From Parvibaculum sp039973015 (lineage in GTDB: Bacteria > Pseudomonadota > Alphaproteobacteria > Parvibaculales > Parvibaculaceae): a stretch of DNA of 64,000 nucleotides. The position numbers and the translations under genes are program-made. The stretch is from positions 1 through 64,000 of the forward strand of contig NZ_JBDWLT010000002.1 of NCBI RefSeq assembly GCF_039973015.1, written 5' to 3'. Under the pieces are notes generated by a model. It did no database searches. It was not told the origin of the DNA and saw only the letters and a program-made list of their open reading frames with translations. Shown here piece after piece: positions 8,506 to 17,210 of this stretch (positions within the stretch are counted from its first letter, which is position 1; every line of letters starts with the position of its first letter).

Positions 8506-8534
8506 CGATACGGACCGCGCCCCGGTGCGGATCA
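8506..8534 (-). promoter_or_regulatory. Candidate RpoE-dependent autoregulatory promoter of rpoE-chrR
   Basis: On the minus strand TGATCC (8534-8529), an 18-base spacer and TATCG (8510-8506) follow the Rhodobacter RpoE consensus TGATCC-N18-TAAG at -35, with a partial match at -10. The start would fall near 8500 and favours translation from the ATG at 8416. The -10 match is imperfect. Confidence 0.5.
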
Positions 8535-8607
8535 CTCGCAAAAGAGGCCCATTTTCGAGTCTAGGGAAAATCGGGGCCGAACGAAAGCAAGGCGCGCACA
8601 AGGCGGG

Positions 8608-8636
8608 TGATCCGCCGCCGCGGACGCCGCGTAAGC
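8608..8636 (+). promoter_or_regulatory. RpoE (ECF11) promoter of the FAD oxidoreductase-DUF1365 operon
   Basis: TGATCC at 8608-8613, exactly 18 bases, then TAAG at 8632-8635. This equals the consensus reported for RpoE-dependent promoters in Rhodobacter and lies divergently beside the rpoE gene. Transcription would start near 8642, which excludes the ATG at 8638 as a start for the downstream gene. Confidence 0.75.
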
Positions 8637-8694
8637 AATGCAAGTTCGCGTCTATTTTCTTCATGGCCCCGGCGGGGTTTTTCAGAGGCTTTTC

Positions 8695-10071
8695 ATGGCT
8701 CCCTTCGACGACCGTACTCCCCCTTCCCCCGAGCGGGGTTCGGGTCCGCGCCTCAGGATCGCCGTTGCCGGGACCGGCATTTCAGGTCTTGCTGCCGCCT
8801 GGCTTCTCTCCGGGCGTCACGATGTGACGGTCTATGAGAAAAACGAGCGGCCGGGCGGGCATTCCAACACGGTGATCGCGCCCTGCGCGGAGGGCGACGT
8901 GCCGGTCGATACGGGCTTCATCGTTTATAATGAAGCGAACTATCCGAACCTGACGGCGATGTTCCGCCATCTCGGCGTGGAAACGCAGGAGAGCAACATG
9001 TCGTTTGCCGCCTCGCTGGAAACGGGCGGGAAGCGGCGTTTCGAATATTCAGGCTCGGGGCTCAACGGGATTTTTGCCGACCGGCGCAACATCGTCAGCC
9101 CCCGGATGTGGCGGATGATCGGCGATATCGTGAAGCTTTACCGCGCCGCGCCTTCGCTCATGTTTGCGGAAGGATTGGACGAGAAGCCGCTCGGTGACTT
9201 CCTGCGTGAACAAGGCTATTCGGCGAGCCTTTGCGACGATCACCTGCTTCCGATGTGCGCGGCGATCTGGTCCTTGCCGGTGGAGCGGGTGGAACAGTTT
9301 CCCGCGCTCGCCTTTCTGCGCTTCTTCGACAATCACGGGCTGATGCGGCTGAAAGGCCGTCCCGTCTGGCGCACGGTGGCGGGCGGGTCGCGCGAATATG
9401 TGAAAAAGCTTGCCGCGCCGCTCGAAGGCCGCATCCGTTACGGTGCGGGCATTGCCGATGTGCGGCGCGATGCGAGCGGTGTGACCGTTACCGACGAGAC
9501 GGGCGCGAGCGAACGCTACGACCATATCGTGATCGGATCGCATAGCGACGAGGCGCTGGCCATGCTCGGCGACGCGGATGGCGAGGAGCGGCGCTTGCTC
9601 GGCGCGATGCCCTATCAGCGCAATGTCGCCTGGCTGCATTCGGACGAGAGTTTCATGCCGCGGGAGCGGCGCGTCTGGGCGAGCTGGAACTATATGGGCG
9701 GCGGCGCGGGCAGTCCCGTCTGCGTCAGCTACTGGATGAACCGTTTGCAGAACCTGCCAACGGAGCGGCAGCTCTTCGTGACGCTCAATCCCTCGCATGA
9801 GCCCGCACCCGGCAGTGTGGTGACGCGGATCGACTATGACCATCCCATATTCGATGCGGGCGCCTTTGCGGCGCAACGCCAGCTCTGGCAGCTTCAGGGC
9901 AAGCGGCGGACATGGTTTTTCGGCGCCTATTTCGGTTCGGGCTTTCATGAAGACGGGTTGCAGGCAGGGCTCGCGGTGGCGGAAGAACTCGGCGGCGTGC
10001 GCCGGCCCTGGGCGGTGGAGAATGCGTCGGGCCGTATTCACCTCGGCGCGGTGGCGAAGGAGGCGGCGTGA
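8695..10071 (+). CDS. FAD-dependent oxidoreductase (amine-oxidase family), likely RpoE regulon
   Basis: 458 residues from the ATG at 8695. The dinucleotide-binding motif VAGTGISGLAAAWLLSGRH lies near residues 23-41, and the following VYEKNERPGGHSNTV is the flavin-binding continuation typical of NAD(P)-binding Rossmann/amine-oxidase proteins. Homologues usually lie beside DUF1365, a cyclopropane-fatty-acid synthase-like gene and RpoE-ChrR, and are thought to act on membrane lipids after singlet-oxygen stress. That role is known from neighbourhood, not from this sequence. An open ATG at 8638 lies too close to the predicted promoter. It overlaps the next gene by GTGA. Confidence 0.85.
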   Translation: MAPFDDRTPPSPERGSGPRLRIAVAGTGISGLAAAWLLSGRHDVTVYEKNERPGGHSNTVIAPCAEGDVPVDTGFIVYNEANYPNLTAMFRHLGVETQESNMSFAASLETGGKRRFEYSGSGLNGIFADRRNIVSPRMWRMIGDIVKLYRAAPSLMFAEGLDEKPLGDFLREQGYSASLCDDHLLPMCAAIWSLPVERVEQFPALAFLRFFDNHGLMRLKGRPVWRTVAGGSREYVKKLAAPLEGRIRYGAGIADVRRDASGVTVTDETGASERYDHIVIGSHSDEALAMLGDADGEERRLLGAMPYQRNVAWLHSDESFMPRERRVWASWNYMGGGAGSPVCVSYWMNRLQNLPTERQLFVTLNPSHEPAPGSVVTRIDYDHPIFDAGAFAAQRQLWQLQGKRRTWFFGAYFGSGFHEDGLQAGLAVAEELGGVRRPWAVENASGRIHLGAVAKEAA

Positions 10072-10877
10072 GAGAAGAAACACGCTCGCGGCTCTATTCC
10101 GGCCTTGTGTTTCACAAGCGCTTGCGGCCGCGCGCGCATGAGCTTTCCTATCGCGTCTTTTATACGCTTCTCGATCTCGACGAATTGCCGGAGCTTTCGC
10201 GCAAGAGCCGTCTTTTCGCGCATAACCGCTTTTCGCTTTTCAGCTTTCACGACCGCGATCATGGCGATGGCTCGGGGCGCCCGGTCCGGCAATGGGTGGA
10301 GGCGCAGCTCATGCGCGCCGGGATCGAGACGGGCGGGCGCATTCTCGTTCTCACCTTTCCGCGTATCCTCGGCTATGCCTTCAACCCGCTGACGCTCTAT
10401 TTTTGTCACGGCAGGGACGGTTCGCTCGCCGCCATGCTCTATGAGGTGAACAACACGTTCGGCGACCGGCACAGCTATCTCATTCCCGTGGCGGACGGGA
10501 ATGCCCGGACGGTGACACAGGAATGCGACAAGGCCTTCTATGTCTCGCCCTTTATCGGGGTCAGGGGGCGCTATCACTTCAAGCTGTTGCGGCCGGGCGA
10601 CCGGCTCGTGATGACGACCCGCGAGAGCGACAGGGAGGGCGCGCTCCTCACCGCCTCCTTCGCGGGCAAGGCGGCGCCTTTCAGCGACCGGGCGCTTCTC
10701 GGCGCCTTCTTCCGCCACCCGCTGATGACGCTGAAAGTCATGGCGGGCATCCATGTCGAAGCCTTCCGGCTTTGGCGAAAAGGCATCCGGCTCGCGGCGC
10801 GGCCGGCGGCACCGGCGAGCCCCGTTACAGTTGTCCCGATCCGGGACAATCCAGGTGCTACCGTTCCGCCTGCGTAA
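10068..10877 (+). CDS. DUF1365 family protein
   Basis: 269 residues starting at GTG 10068, which overlaps the previous stop. The family start SRLYSGLVFHKRLRPRAHELSYRVFYTLLDLDEL and the core FPRILGYAFNPLTLYFCH are recognisable. DUF1365 proteins are of unproven activity but recur with the FAD oxidoreductase and a cyclopropane-fatty-acid synthase-like methyltransferase in RpoE/ChrR regulons. Here the methyltransferase partner is not next door. The C-terminal 30 residues are Ala/Pro-rich and probably disordered. Confidence 0.85.
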   Translation: MREETRSRLYSGLVFHKRLRPRAHELSYRVFYTLLDLDELPELSRKSRLFAHNRFSLFSFHDRDHGDGSGRPVRQWVEAQLMRAGIETGGRILVLTFPRILGYAFNPLTLYFCHGRDGSLAAMLYEVNNTFGDRHSYLIPVADGNARTVTQECDKAFYVSPFIGVRGRYHFKLLRPGDRLVMTTRESDREGALLTASFAGKAAPFSDRALLGAFFRHPLMTLKVMAGIHVEAFRLWRKGIRLAARPAAPASPVTVVPIRDNPGATVPPA

Positions 10878-10924
10878 CTCAATTTTAGTCTCCTTCTACG
10901 TATAAATGTCTGAGTTCACTCAAG

Positions 10925-10944
10925 AACCGGGAGTCCCGGTTTTC
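10925..10944 (+). terminator. Possible weak terminator after DUF1365
   Basis: AACCGGG (10925-10931), a 3-base loop, CCCGGTT (10935-10941) and a short T run. The T tract is only four long, so it may also be a simple operator-like palindrome ahead of the GGDEF-EAL gene. Confidence 0.35.
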
Positions 10945-10961
10945 GATGCGGAAGGACAGGC

Positions 10962-13163
10962 GTGAGCGAGACGGGATCAGGCGAGGGAGAAGAAGCGGGC
11001 ACAGCCCCGGCTTCTCCGGCAAGCGTGGCAGGCGCAATGCATGCGCTTGCCCGGCTGCGCGCCGCGCCCGCTTCGCTGCGGAAAAGCATCTCGAACCGCT
11101 TCGTCTCTTTGCGTGCGAAGACAGTCTTTCTGCTCACACTGATCGGTGCTGTCCTCATTTTGCTGAGCGGCGCTTACACGATCTACGATTTCTGCACGAG
11201 CCTCGACTTCAAGGCGTGGTCGCGGGCGGCGGGCGTCGGCGATGCCATCGCCTATGCCGCGCGCAACGCGCAGACGCTTGACGATATCGAGCCGGTGATC
11301 GACGCGGTGGCGGGTGCGCCTGACCTCAAGGGGGCGGCGGTAACCGGGCCCGACGGGCTCATCGCCGTTTCCTCCCTTCCCTCGTGGAAGGACAAGCCGG
11401 TGACGATCGATACGGAGCTGGAAGCAAACAGGCTGGCCCGGATCGCCCAGCAGACGCGGCTTGACGGCTATGGCAAATATCCCGGCGACTATGCCCTCAC
11501 CGTGGACTTCCCGCGCATGGGGGGCAGCGCGACCGTGTTCATCCGGGTGGATACGGATGCGCTCGCCGCGAAAAGCGTCGCTCATGCCTGGAACCTGATG
11601 ATGTGGCTCGTCGTCACGGTAATCGTGGCGATCCTTTCCATATCGCTGCTGCTGCACCGGATTGTCATCGCACCCATAGAGGGGCTGAAGCTGTTCGCGG
11701 AAACGGGTGGCAAGGGAAAGGCGGAACCTGCGGGACCGGACGATGAAATCGGCATCGTTGCGCGCGTGCTTGCGGATTCCTTCAGCGCAAAGAGGGACGG
11801 CGAGGCGCGGCTTGTCACGCTTGCCGCGACGGACGGACTTACCGGGCTCGGCAATCGAACGCATTTCAAGACGCAGCTCGGCGCGGATATCGCCGCAGGC
11901 GAGCGGCTGGATGGCCGCAATGTCGGCGTGATGATCCTCAATCTCGACAACTTCAAGGATGTGAACGATACGCTTGGCCATGATGCGGGGGACCGGCTGT
12001 TGCAGCGCACGGCGGAAATATTGCGTGGCTGTGCGCGCGAAGGCGACACGGTAGCGCGTATCGGCGGCGATGAATTCGGCGTCATCATGCCCGGTATCAA
12101 GAATGCGGATGATGCGCTTCAGCTTGCGAGCCGGCTTGTGCGCGCGGTCGGAGCGCCGTTCCGTCTCGGCGCGCAGGATGTGCAGCAGGCGGCCTGCGTC
12201 GGCCTCACGCTCTATCCGCAGGACGGCCGCGACGCCGATGTTCTCATCAAGAATGCCGATCTTGCGCTGTCGCGCGCGAAGCTGGAGGGCTCGGGCGCCT
12301 GCGTGCTCTATCGCCACGAACTTCATCTGCGCGCCATCGAACGCAACACCATCGAGCGTGACCTGCGCGCGGCGCTGGCGAAAGACCAGCTCATGCTTTT
12401 CTATCAGCCTAAGGTCGATGTGGTGACGGGCCGCGTTGTCGGCGCCGAGGCGCTGATCCGCTGGCGCCACGAGGATCGCGGCTTTGTGCCGCCTTCGCTT
12501 TTCATCCCCGTTGCCGAGCGGAGCGGGCTTATCGTGCCGCTGACGAAATGGGTGCTGGATGAGGCCTGCCGCCAGAACCGGGCATGGCAGGACGAAGGAC
12601 TGCCGAAGATCGGTGTGGCTGTGAATGTCTCCGCCATCGACCTGCGCCGCACGGACCTGACGGACACGATTGCGAATACGCTGATCCGGCGCGGGCTGTC
12701 GCCGCAATATCTCGAACTCGAAGTCACCGAAAGCATGGTGATGCAGGATGTGGATGTGGTGATCGGGACGCTCAGGCGCTTGCGCAGCCTCGGCGTCGGC
12801 ATCGGCATCGACGATTTCGGCACCGGCTATTCCTCTCTTGCCTATCTCAAGCGCTTCCCCGTGAAGCGGTTGAAGATCGACCGCAGTTTCGTTCACGATG
12901 TGGCCGACCGGCGCGACGGGCATGTGATCCCGAAGGTCATCATCGACCTTGCCCATGCGCTGGGTGTGAAGGTGGTGGCGGAAGGCGTCGAGACGGCCAG
13001 CCAGTACGACCGGTTGCAGGAACTTGGCTGTGACGAGGTGCAGGGCTATTTCGCCGGGCGCCCGATGCCCGCAGCGGAGTTCGAGGTGTTTCTGCGCAAT
13101 TCGCCCGCAGGCGGGGTTCGCGCGGAGGCCAAATCCGCCAAGGCGGGCAGCACGGCGGCCTGA
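10962..13163 (+). CDS. Membrane-bound GGDEF-EAL protein (c-di-GMP cyclase/phosphodiesterase)
   Basis: 733 residues from GTG 10962, behind an AAGGACAGG ribosome site. There is a membrane helix near residues 46-68, a periplasmic segment to about 205, and a second helix near 210-232. The GGDEF domain (about 285-440) has an intact GGDEF motif and an RxxD inhibitory site (REGD) five residues before it. The EAL domain (about 455-705) has EAL (GAEALIRW), DDFGTGYSSL and the later KxxxEGVE motif. Both domains keep their signature residues, so either activity is possible and the net direction cannot be predicted. The periplasmic part is not a recognised sensor domain by eye. Confidence 0.92.
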   Translation: MSETGSGEGEEAGTAPASPASVAGAMHALARLRAAPASLRKSISNRFVSLRAKTVFLLTLIGAVLILLSGAYTIYDFCTSLDFKAWSRAAGVGDAIAYAARNAQTLDDIEPVIDAVAGAPDLKGAAVTGPDGLIAVSSLPSWKDKPVTIDTELEANRLARIAQQTRLDGYGKYPGDYALTVDFPRMGGSATVFIRVDTDALAAKSVAHAWNLMMWLVVTVIVAILSISLLLHRIVIAPIEGLKLFAETGGKGKAEPAGPDDEIGIVARVLADSFSAKRDGEARLVTLAATDGLTGLGNRTHFKTQLGADIAAGERLDGRNVGVMILNLDNFKDVNDTLGHDAGDRLLQRTAEILRGCAREGDTVARIGGDEFGVIMPGIKNADDALQLASRLVRAVGAPFRLGAQDVQQAACVGLTLYPQDGRDADVLIKNADLALSRAKLEGSGACVLYRHELHLRAIERNTIERDLRAALAKDQLMLFYQPKVDVVTGRVVGAEALIRWRHEDRGFVPPSLFIPVAERSGLIVPLTKWVLDEACRQNRAWQDEGLPKIGVAVNVSAIDLRRTDLTDTIANTLIRRGLSPQYLELEVTESMVMQDVDVVIGTLRRLRSLGVGIGIDDFGTGYSSLAYLKRFPVKRLKIDRSFVHDVADRRDGHVIPKVIIDLAHALGVKVVAEGVETASQYDRLQELGCDEVQGYFAGRPMPAAEFEVFLRNSPAGGVRAEAKSAKAGSTAA

Positions 13164-13335
13164 TTTCCATTTTCATGCGATGTTTGACGCAGCGGCGCGC
13201 GCAGGATTTCCTTGCACGTACGGTGCTCCTTTACGAATTCGTTAGGGACGCTAAACTTCCCGCCACCCAAGCCAGAGCAAGGCAAACCAGAACAGAGCGC
13301 GGGGCAAACATGCCGCGCCGCCGGGAGACGTCAGG

Positions 13336-14529
13336 ATGGATCTCGCTTACGGGCCCGAATACGAGGCTTTCCGCACGCAAGTGCGCGATTTCATTTCGAA
13401 GAACAAGGACAAGGCGCCGAAGCGCTTTGGGGTGTCGCGGCCTTCGGAGGAGTCGATCGCGTGGCAGAAGCTGCTTATCGAGCACGGGCTGACGGCGCGG
13501 ACGATCCCCAAGGAATATGGCGGCTATGGCGCGGAGCCCGACATTTTGAAGTCGCGCATCATCGCGGAAGAATTCACGGCCGCGAAACTCCCGATGGGGC
13601 TCGCGAGCCAGGGCATATCGATGCTTGTGCCGACGCTTCTGGAACTGGGCACGGAAGAGCAGAAGAAGAAATGGATCGAGCCGACGCTGAAAGGCGAGGT
13701 CGTCTGGTGCCAGGGCTATTCGGAGCCGGGCTCGGGCTCGGACCTTGCCTCGCTGCAAACCAGGGCAACGGAAGACGGCGACGATTTCATCATCAACGGA
13801 CAGAAGATCTGGACCTCGACGGCGCATGCCTCGGACATGATGTTCTGCCTCGTGCGCACGGAGCCCGATGCAAAGAAGCATGAGGGCATTTCCTATCTCA
13901 TCTTCCCGATGACGACGCCCGGCATCGAAGTCCGGCCCCTGAAGACGATGACCGGCCATGCCGAGTTCAACGAGGTCTTCTTCACCGATGTGCGCGTGCC
14001 GCAGAAAGACATCGTCGCGGGTCGCGGGCAGGGCTGGTATGTCGCGAACGCCACGCTGAAGCATGAGCGTGGCATGCTCGGCGATCCGAACCAGGCGGGC
14101 ACAAGGCTCAAGGAAATCGTCGACCTCATGCATGAGGAGACGGTGGACGGGACGCGGCTTATCGACCACCCGGTCTATCGCGACCGGCTGATGCAGTTGC
14201 AGGCGCGTGTGCTTGCGATGCAGTTCCACGGATTGCGGCTGCTGACGGCGGCTTCCAAGAAGGAAGATCCCGGCATTGCGCGGCTGATCGTGAAATTGCA
14301 GGGCTGCGAGATAAATCACCAGCTTGCCGCGCTTGCGATCGATGCGCTGGGCGAGATCGGTGTGCTTTACGGCGACAGCCCGCATCTCAGGGCGCATGGA
14401 AGCTGGCAGCACCGCTACATGTTCGACCTCGGCCTCATCATTGGCGGTGGTACGGCGCAGATTCAAAAGAACATCATTTCGGAACGCGGGCTCGGTATGC
14501 CGCGCGAACCGAAGCCGGCAAAAGCCTGA
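13336..14529 (+). CDS. Acyl-CoA dehydrogenase, large-type subunit of a two-gene pair
   Basis: 397 residues with the acyl-CoA dehydrogenase N-terminal helical domain, the FAD-contacting stretch WCQGYSEPGSGSDLASLQT (about 135-153), and a C-terminal helical bundle ending GGTAQIQKNIISERGLGMP. The usual catalytic-glutamate segment (YEGT-like) reads GGGTAQ here, so the catalytic base may lie elsewhere or in the partner. The next gene, 13 bp downstream, is a second acyl-CoA dehydrogenase. Such adjacent pairs (for example pimeloyl-CoA or steroid side-chain dehydrogenases) form heteromers. The chain oxidised is unknown. Confidence 0.88.
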   Translation: MDLAYGPEYEAFRTQVRDFISKNKDKAPKRFGVSRPSEESIAWQKLLIEHGLTARTIPKEYGGYGAEPDILKSRIIAEEFTAAKLPMGLASQGISMLVPTLLELGTEEQKKKWIEPTLKGEVVWCQGYSEPGSGSDLASLQTRATEDGDDFIINGQKIWTSTAHASDMMFCLVRTEPDAKKHEGISYLIFPMTTPGIEVRPLKTMTGHAEFNEVFFTDVRVPQKDIVAGRGQGWYVANATLKHERGMLGDPNQAGTRLKEIVDLMHEETVDGTRLIDHPVYRDRLMQLQARVLAMQFHGLRLLTAASKKEDPGIARLIVKLQGCEINHQLAALAIDALGEIGVLYGDSPHLRAHGSWQHRYMFDLGLIIGGGTAQIQKNIISERGLGMPREPKPAKA

Positions 14530-14542
14530 GGGAGCGGGACAA

Positions 14543-15640
14543 ATGGAATTCGGATTGTCGGAAGACCAGAAGCTGCTTCAGGAAAGCATTGGCGGCACGC
14601 TGGAAAAAGTCTCCCCGCTGGAGCGCGTGCGCGAGGCGGCGGACAAGGGTGAAACGCAGGCCGCCGATATTGTCCGGGCGCTGGCCGAGCTTGGCGTTTA
14701 CGGCATGATGGTGCCGGAAGAACATGGCGGGCTGGGGCTTGGGCTGCTCGATGCGGCGCTCGTGGCCGAGATGCTTGGGCGCCACGTCGCGCCTGCGGGC
14801 TTCATCGCGACGGCGGTGATGGCGCCTATCGCGCTTGCGGGTGCCGGCTCGAAAGCGCAGCAGGAAGCATGGCTGGCGAAGCTTGCAAGCGGCGAGGCGA
14901 AGGCGGGAGCCGCCATTGCGGAAGCAGCCTCCGGCGCGCGCGAAGGTGCCGGCGTTACCGCTACGGGCGGCAAGCTCAGCGGCAAGTCGCTCTTCGCGCT
15001 TGAAGCGGAAGAGGCCGATATCATCATCGTTGCCGACAAGGCGGGCGGGCTTCATCTCGTCAAAGGCGATGCGAAGGGCCTCACAAAGGTGAAGCTCACC
15101 TCCATCGACCTCACGCGCGGTCTCACCGAACTCCAGTTCGACAATGTGGAGGCCGAGCCGCTTTCATCCGGCGATGCGGCTGTCACGCTTCGCCGCCTGA
15201 CCGATGCGGGCCGCGTAATGCTTGCCGCCGACACGCTGGGCGCGGGCTGGATGATGATCGAGAAGGCCGTCGCCTATGCGGGCGAGCGCAAGCAGTTCGG
15301 CCGCGTCATCGGCTCGTTCCAGGCGGTGAAGCATATGTGCGCGGAAATGGCCTCAGAGCTTGAACCCTGCCGGTCGCTCATCTGGTATGCGGGGCATGCC
15401 TTCGACACGATGCCGGAGGAAGCGAGCCTGATGGCGGCGCATGCCAAGGCGCTGACATCGGAAGTCGGCCGCTTCGTTGCGCGCACCGCGACGGAGGTTC
15501 ATGGCGGCATGGGCTTTACCGATCTTCTCGGCCTTCACTACTGGTTCAAGCGGATCGGGCTCAACCGGCAATTGCTGGGTTCGCCGGAGCGCGTCCGCCA
15601 CGAGGCGGCGGCGCTGCAGGGCTGGGTGGCGGCGGACTGA
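14543..15640 (+). CDS. Acyl-CoA dehydrogenase, small-type subunit of the pair
   Basis: 365 residues from the ATG at 14543 (MEFGLSEDQKLL), behind GGAGCGGGAC. The protein has the N-terminal and central domains of the family and the C-terminal motif AYAGERKQFGRVIGSFQAVKH (about 251-271), followed by ATEVHGGMGFTDLLGLHYWFKR, the region contacting FAD of the neighbouring subunit. The middle domain is shortened and Ala-rich compared with classical enzymes. Co-orientation and a 13-bp gap with the preceding gene support a heteromeric dehydrogenase in fatty acid or aromatic/alicyclic acyl-CoA degradation. Confidence 0.88.
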   Translation: MEFGLSEDQKLLQESIGGTLEKVSPLERVREAADKGETQAADIVRALAELGVYGMMVPEEHGGLGLGLLDAALVAEMLGRHVAPAGFIATAVMAPIALAGAGSKAQQEAWLAKLASGEAKAGAAIAEAASGAREGAGVTATGGKLSGKSLFALEAEEADIIIVADKAGGLHLVKGDAKGLTKVKLTSIDLTRGLTELQFDNVEAEPLSSGDAAVTLRRLTDAGRVMLAADTLGAGWMMIEKAVAYAGERKQFGRVIGSFQAVKHMCAEMASELEPCRSLIWYAGHAFDTMPEEASLMAAHAKALTSEVGRFVARTATEVHGGMGFTDLLGLHYWFKRIGLNRQLLGSPERVRHEAAALQGWVAAD

Positions 15641-15745
15641 ACGGCAAAGCGGAACGGAAGGGAGAGAGGGCGGGAGACACTTGCCAAGCCTGCGGGCGGG
15701 GCGTCATATGCGCACATATGATCACCCGTTTCTCCGGTGCGCCCC

Positions 15746-16024
15746 ATGAGCCTTGTCGGTTATCTCGCGGCCTTTCTCACAACTTTCGCCTTTCTGCCGC
15801 AGGCGCTGAAGACGATCCGCACAAGGGACACATCGGGCCTTTCGCTTGCCATGTATGCCTGCCTGACCGTTGGCATCTTCTTCTGGCTGCTGCATGGCAT
15901 CTATCAGGGCGACATGGCGCTGATCGGGGCCAATGCGATCACGCTGCTGCTGGCGCTGCCGATCTTCGCGATCGTGCTGACCAATGCGCGGGCGGCGCGA
16001 CGTCAGCCGGACGAGAATAAATAG
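15746..16024 (+). CDS. SemiSWEET-type PQ-loop transporter
   Basis: 92 residues with three membrane helices (about 5-23, 34-54 and 60-80) and the PQ motif FLPQALKTIRTRDTSGLS. This is the single triple-helix bundle of bacterial SemiSWEETs, which dimerise to pass sugars or related small molecules. The ATG at 15746 begins MSLVGYLAAF, the typical start; a GTG three codons earlier is less likely. Its stop lies inside an 11-bp inverted repeat shared with the upstream region of the alcohol dehydrogenase. Confidence 0.85.
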   Translation: MSLVGYLAAFLTTFAFLPQALKTIRTRDTSGLSLAMYACLTVGIFFWLLHGIYQGDMALIGANAITLLLALPIFAIVLTNARAARRQPDENK

Positions 16025-16041
16025 ACTCTGGTCTATTTATT
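16016..16041. promoter_or_regulatory. Perfect 11-bp inverted repeat, TetR-type operator candidate
   Basis: AATAAATAGAC (16016-16026), TCTG, GTCTATTTATT (16031-16041). The core TAGAC-N4-GTCTA resembles operators of TetR-family repressors such as NemR. It lies 66 bp before the alcohol dehydrogenase ATG and overlaps the SemiSWEET stop. A terminator is less likely because the stem is A/T-rich and has no real T tract. Confidence 0.45.
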
Positions 16042-16106
16042 TGCTTGCGCGATGCCGCCCCGCCTGCTTGCATACCGGCCAAACAAGAACCTTCGGAGGA
16101 CTATCG

Positions 16107-17201
16107 ATGCGCGCAGCCATTTTCCGCGACGGCGATCTCGTTGCAGACGAAATGCCGGAACCGAAACCCGAAACAGGTCAGGTGCTGGTGAAGACGCTTG
16201 CCTGCGGCATTTGCGGTTCGGACCTTCACGCCTTTCACCATGCCGACAAGATGGTTGAGCAGGCGAAGCGGTCCGGTTCGGCGTTCGGCATGGACACGAA
16301 GAAGGACATCGTGTTCGGGCATGAATTCTGCGCCGAGGTGCTGGACCACGGGCCGGGCACGGAAAAGAAGCTGAAGCCGGGTACGCGGGTCTGCTCCATG
16401 CCGCTTGCCATCACGATGAATGGCGAGAAGGCGAAGGTGCACCCCGTTGGCTATTCCAACGACAAGCCGGGCGGCTTTGCCGAGCAGATGGTGCTGAACG
16501 AGCTGATGCTGCTTGAGGTGCCGAACGGCTTGCCGACGGAGCAGGCGGCGTTGACCGAGCCGATGGCCGTCGGCTGGCATGCGGTCGAAAAGGCGAACCT
16601 CACGAAGGAAGACATTCCGCTCGTGATCGGCTGCGGGCCGGTCGGCCTTGCTGTCATTGCGGGTCTCAAGATCAAGGGCGTTCACCCGATCATCGCGGCG
16701 GATTTCAGCCCCGCGCGGCGCAAGCTTGCCGAGCAGATGGGCGCCGACATCGTGCTCGATCCGAAGGCCGATGCGCCTTATGCGCGCTGGACCAAGGAGG
16801 CGACGCCGGAAGGCTACGATCCCGAGAACATCATGACGCTGCTCGGCATGGGCCCGAAGATGCGCCCCGGCGTCATCTTCGAATGCGTCGGCGTGCCAGG
16901 CGTCATCCAGCAGATTTTCGAGGGCGCGCCGAAGAATGCGCGCATCGTCGTTGTCGGCGTGTGCATGGAGCAGGACCGCTTCGAGCCCTTCTTCGGCATC
17001 AACAAGGAGCTGAATGTGCAGTTCGTCCTTGGCTATACGCCGGAGGAATTCGCACTGACGCTCAACCATCTCGCCGATGGGAAGATCGACGGTTCGCCGC
17101 TGGTGACAGGCAAGGTGGGCGTCGAGGGCGTGAAGGAAGCCTTCACCGAACTCGGCAACCCGGAAAAGCACGCGAAGATTCTCGTCGAACCCTGGCGCTG
17201 A
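16107..17201 (+). CDS. Zinc-binding alcohol dehydrogenase (MDR superfamily)
   Basis: 364 residues from ATG 16107, behind TTCGGAGGA. The catalytic zinc ligands are visible as CGICGSDLHAFH (near 34-45) and GHEFCAEV (near 73-80). The NAD(P) fold GCGPVGLAVIAGLKIKG is near 178-194. The four-cysteine structural zinc lobe of classical alcohol dehydrogenases is absent, as in several other medium-chain families. The substrate is unknown. The palindrome just upstream suggests control by a TetR-type repressor not encoded next door. It converges on the GST gene with a 9-bp gap. Confidence 0.85.
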   Translation: MRAAIFRDGDLVADEMPEPKPETGQVLVKTLACGICGSDLHAFHHADKMVEQAKRSGSAFGMDTKKDIVFGHEFCAEVLDHGPGTEKKLKPGTRVCSMPLAITMNGEKAKVHPVGYSNDKPGGFAEQMVLNELMLLEVPNGLPTEQAALTEPMAVGWHAVEKANLTKEDIPLVIGCGPVGLAVIAGLKIKGVHPIIAADFSPARRKLAEQMGADIVLDPKADAPYARWTKEATPEGYDPENIMTLLGMGPKMRPGVIFECVGVPGVIQQIFEGAPKNARIVVVGVCMEQDRFEPFFGINKELNVQFVLGYTPEEFALTLNHLADGKIDGSPLVTGKVGVEGVKEAFTELGNPEKHAKILVEPWR

Positions 17202-17210
17202 GGCAGATAA

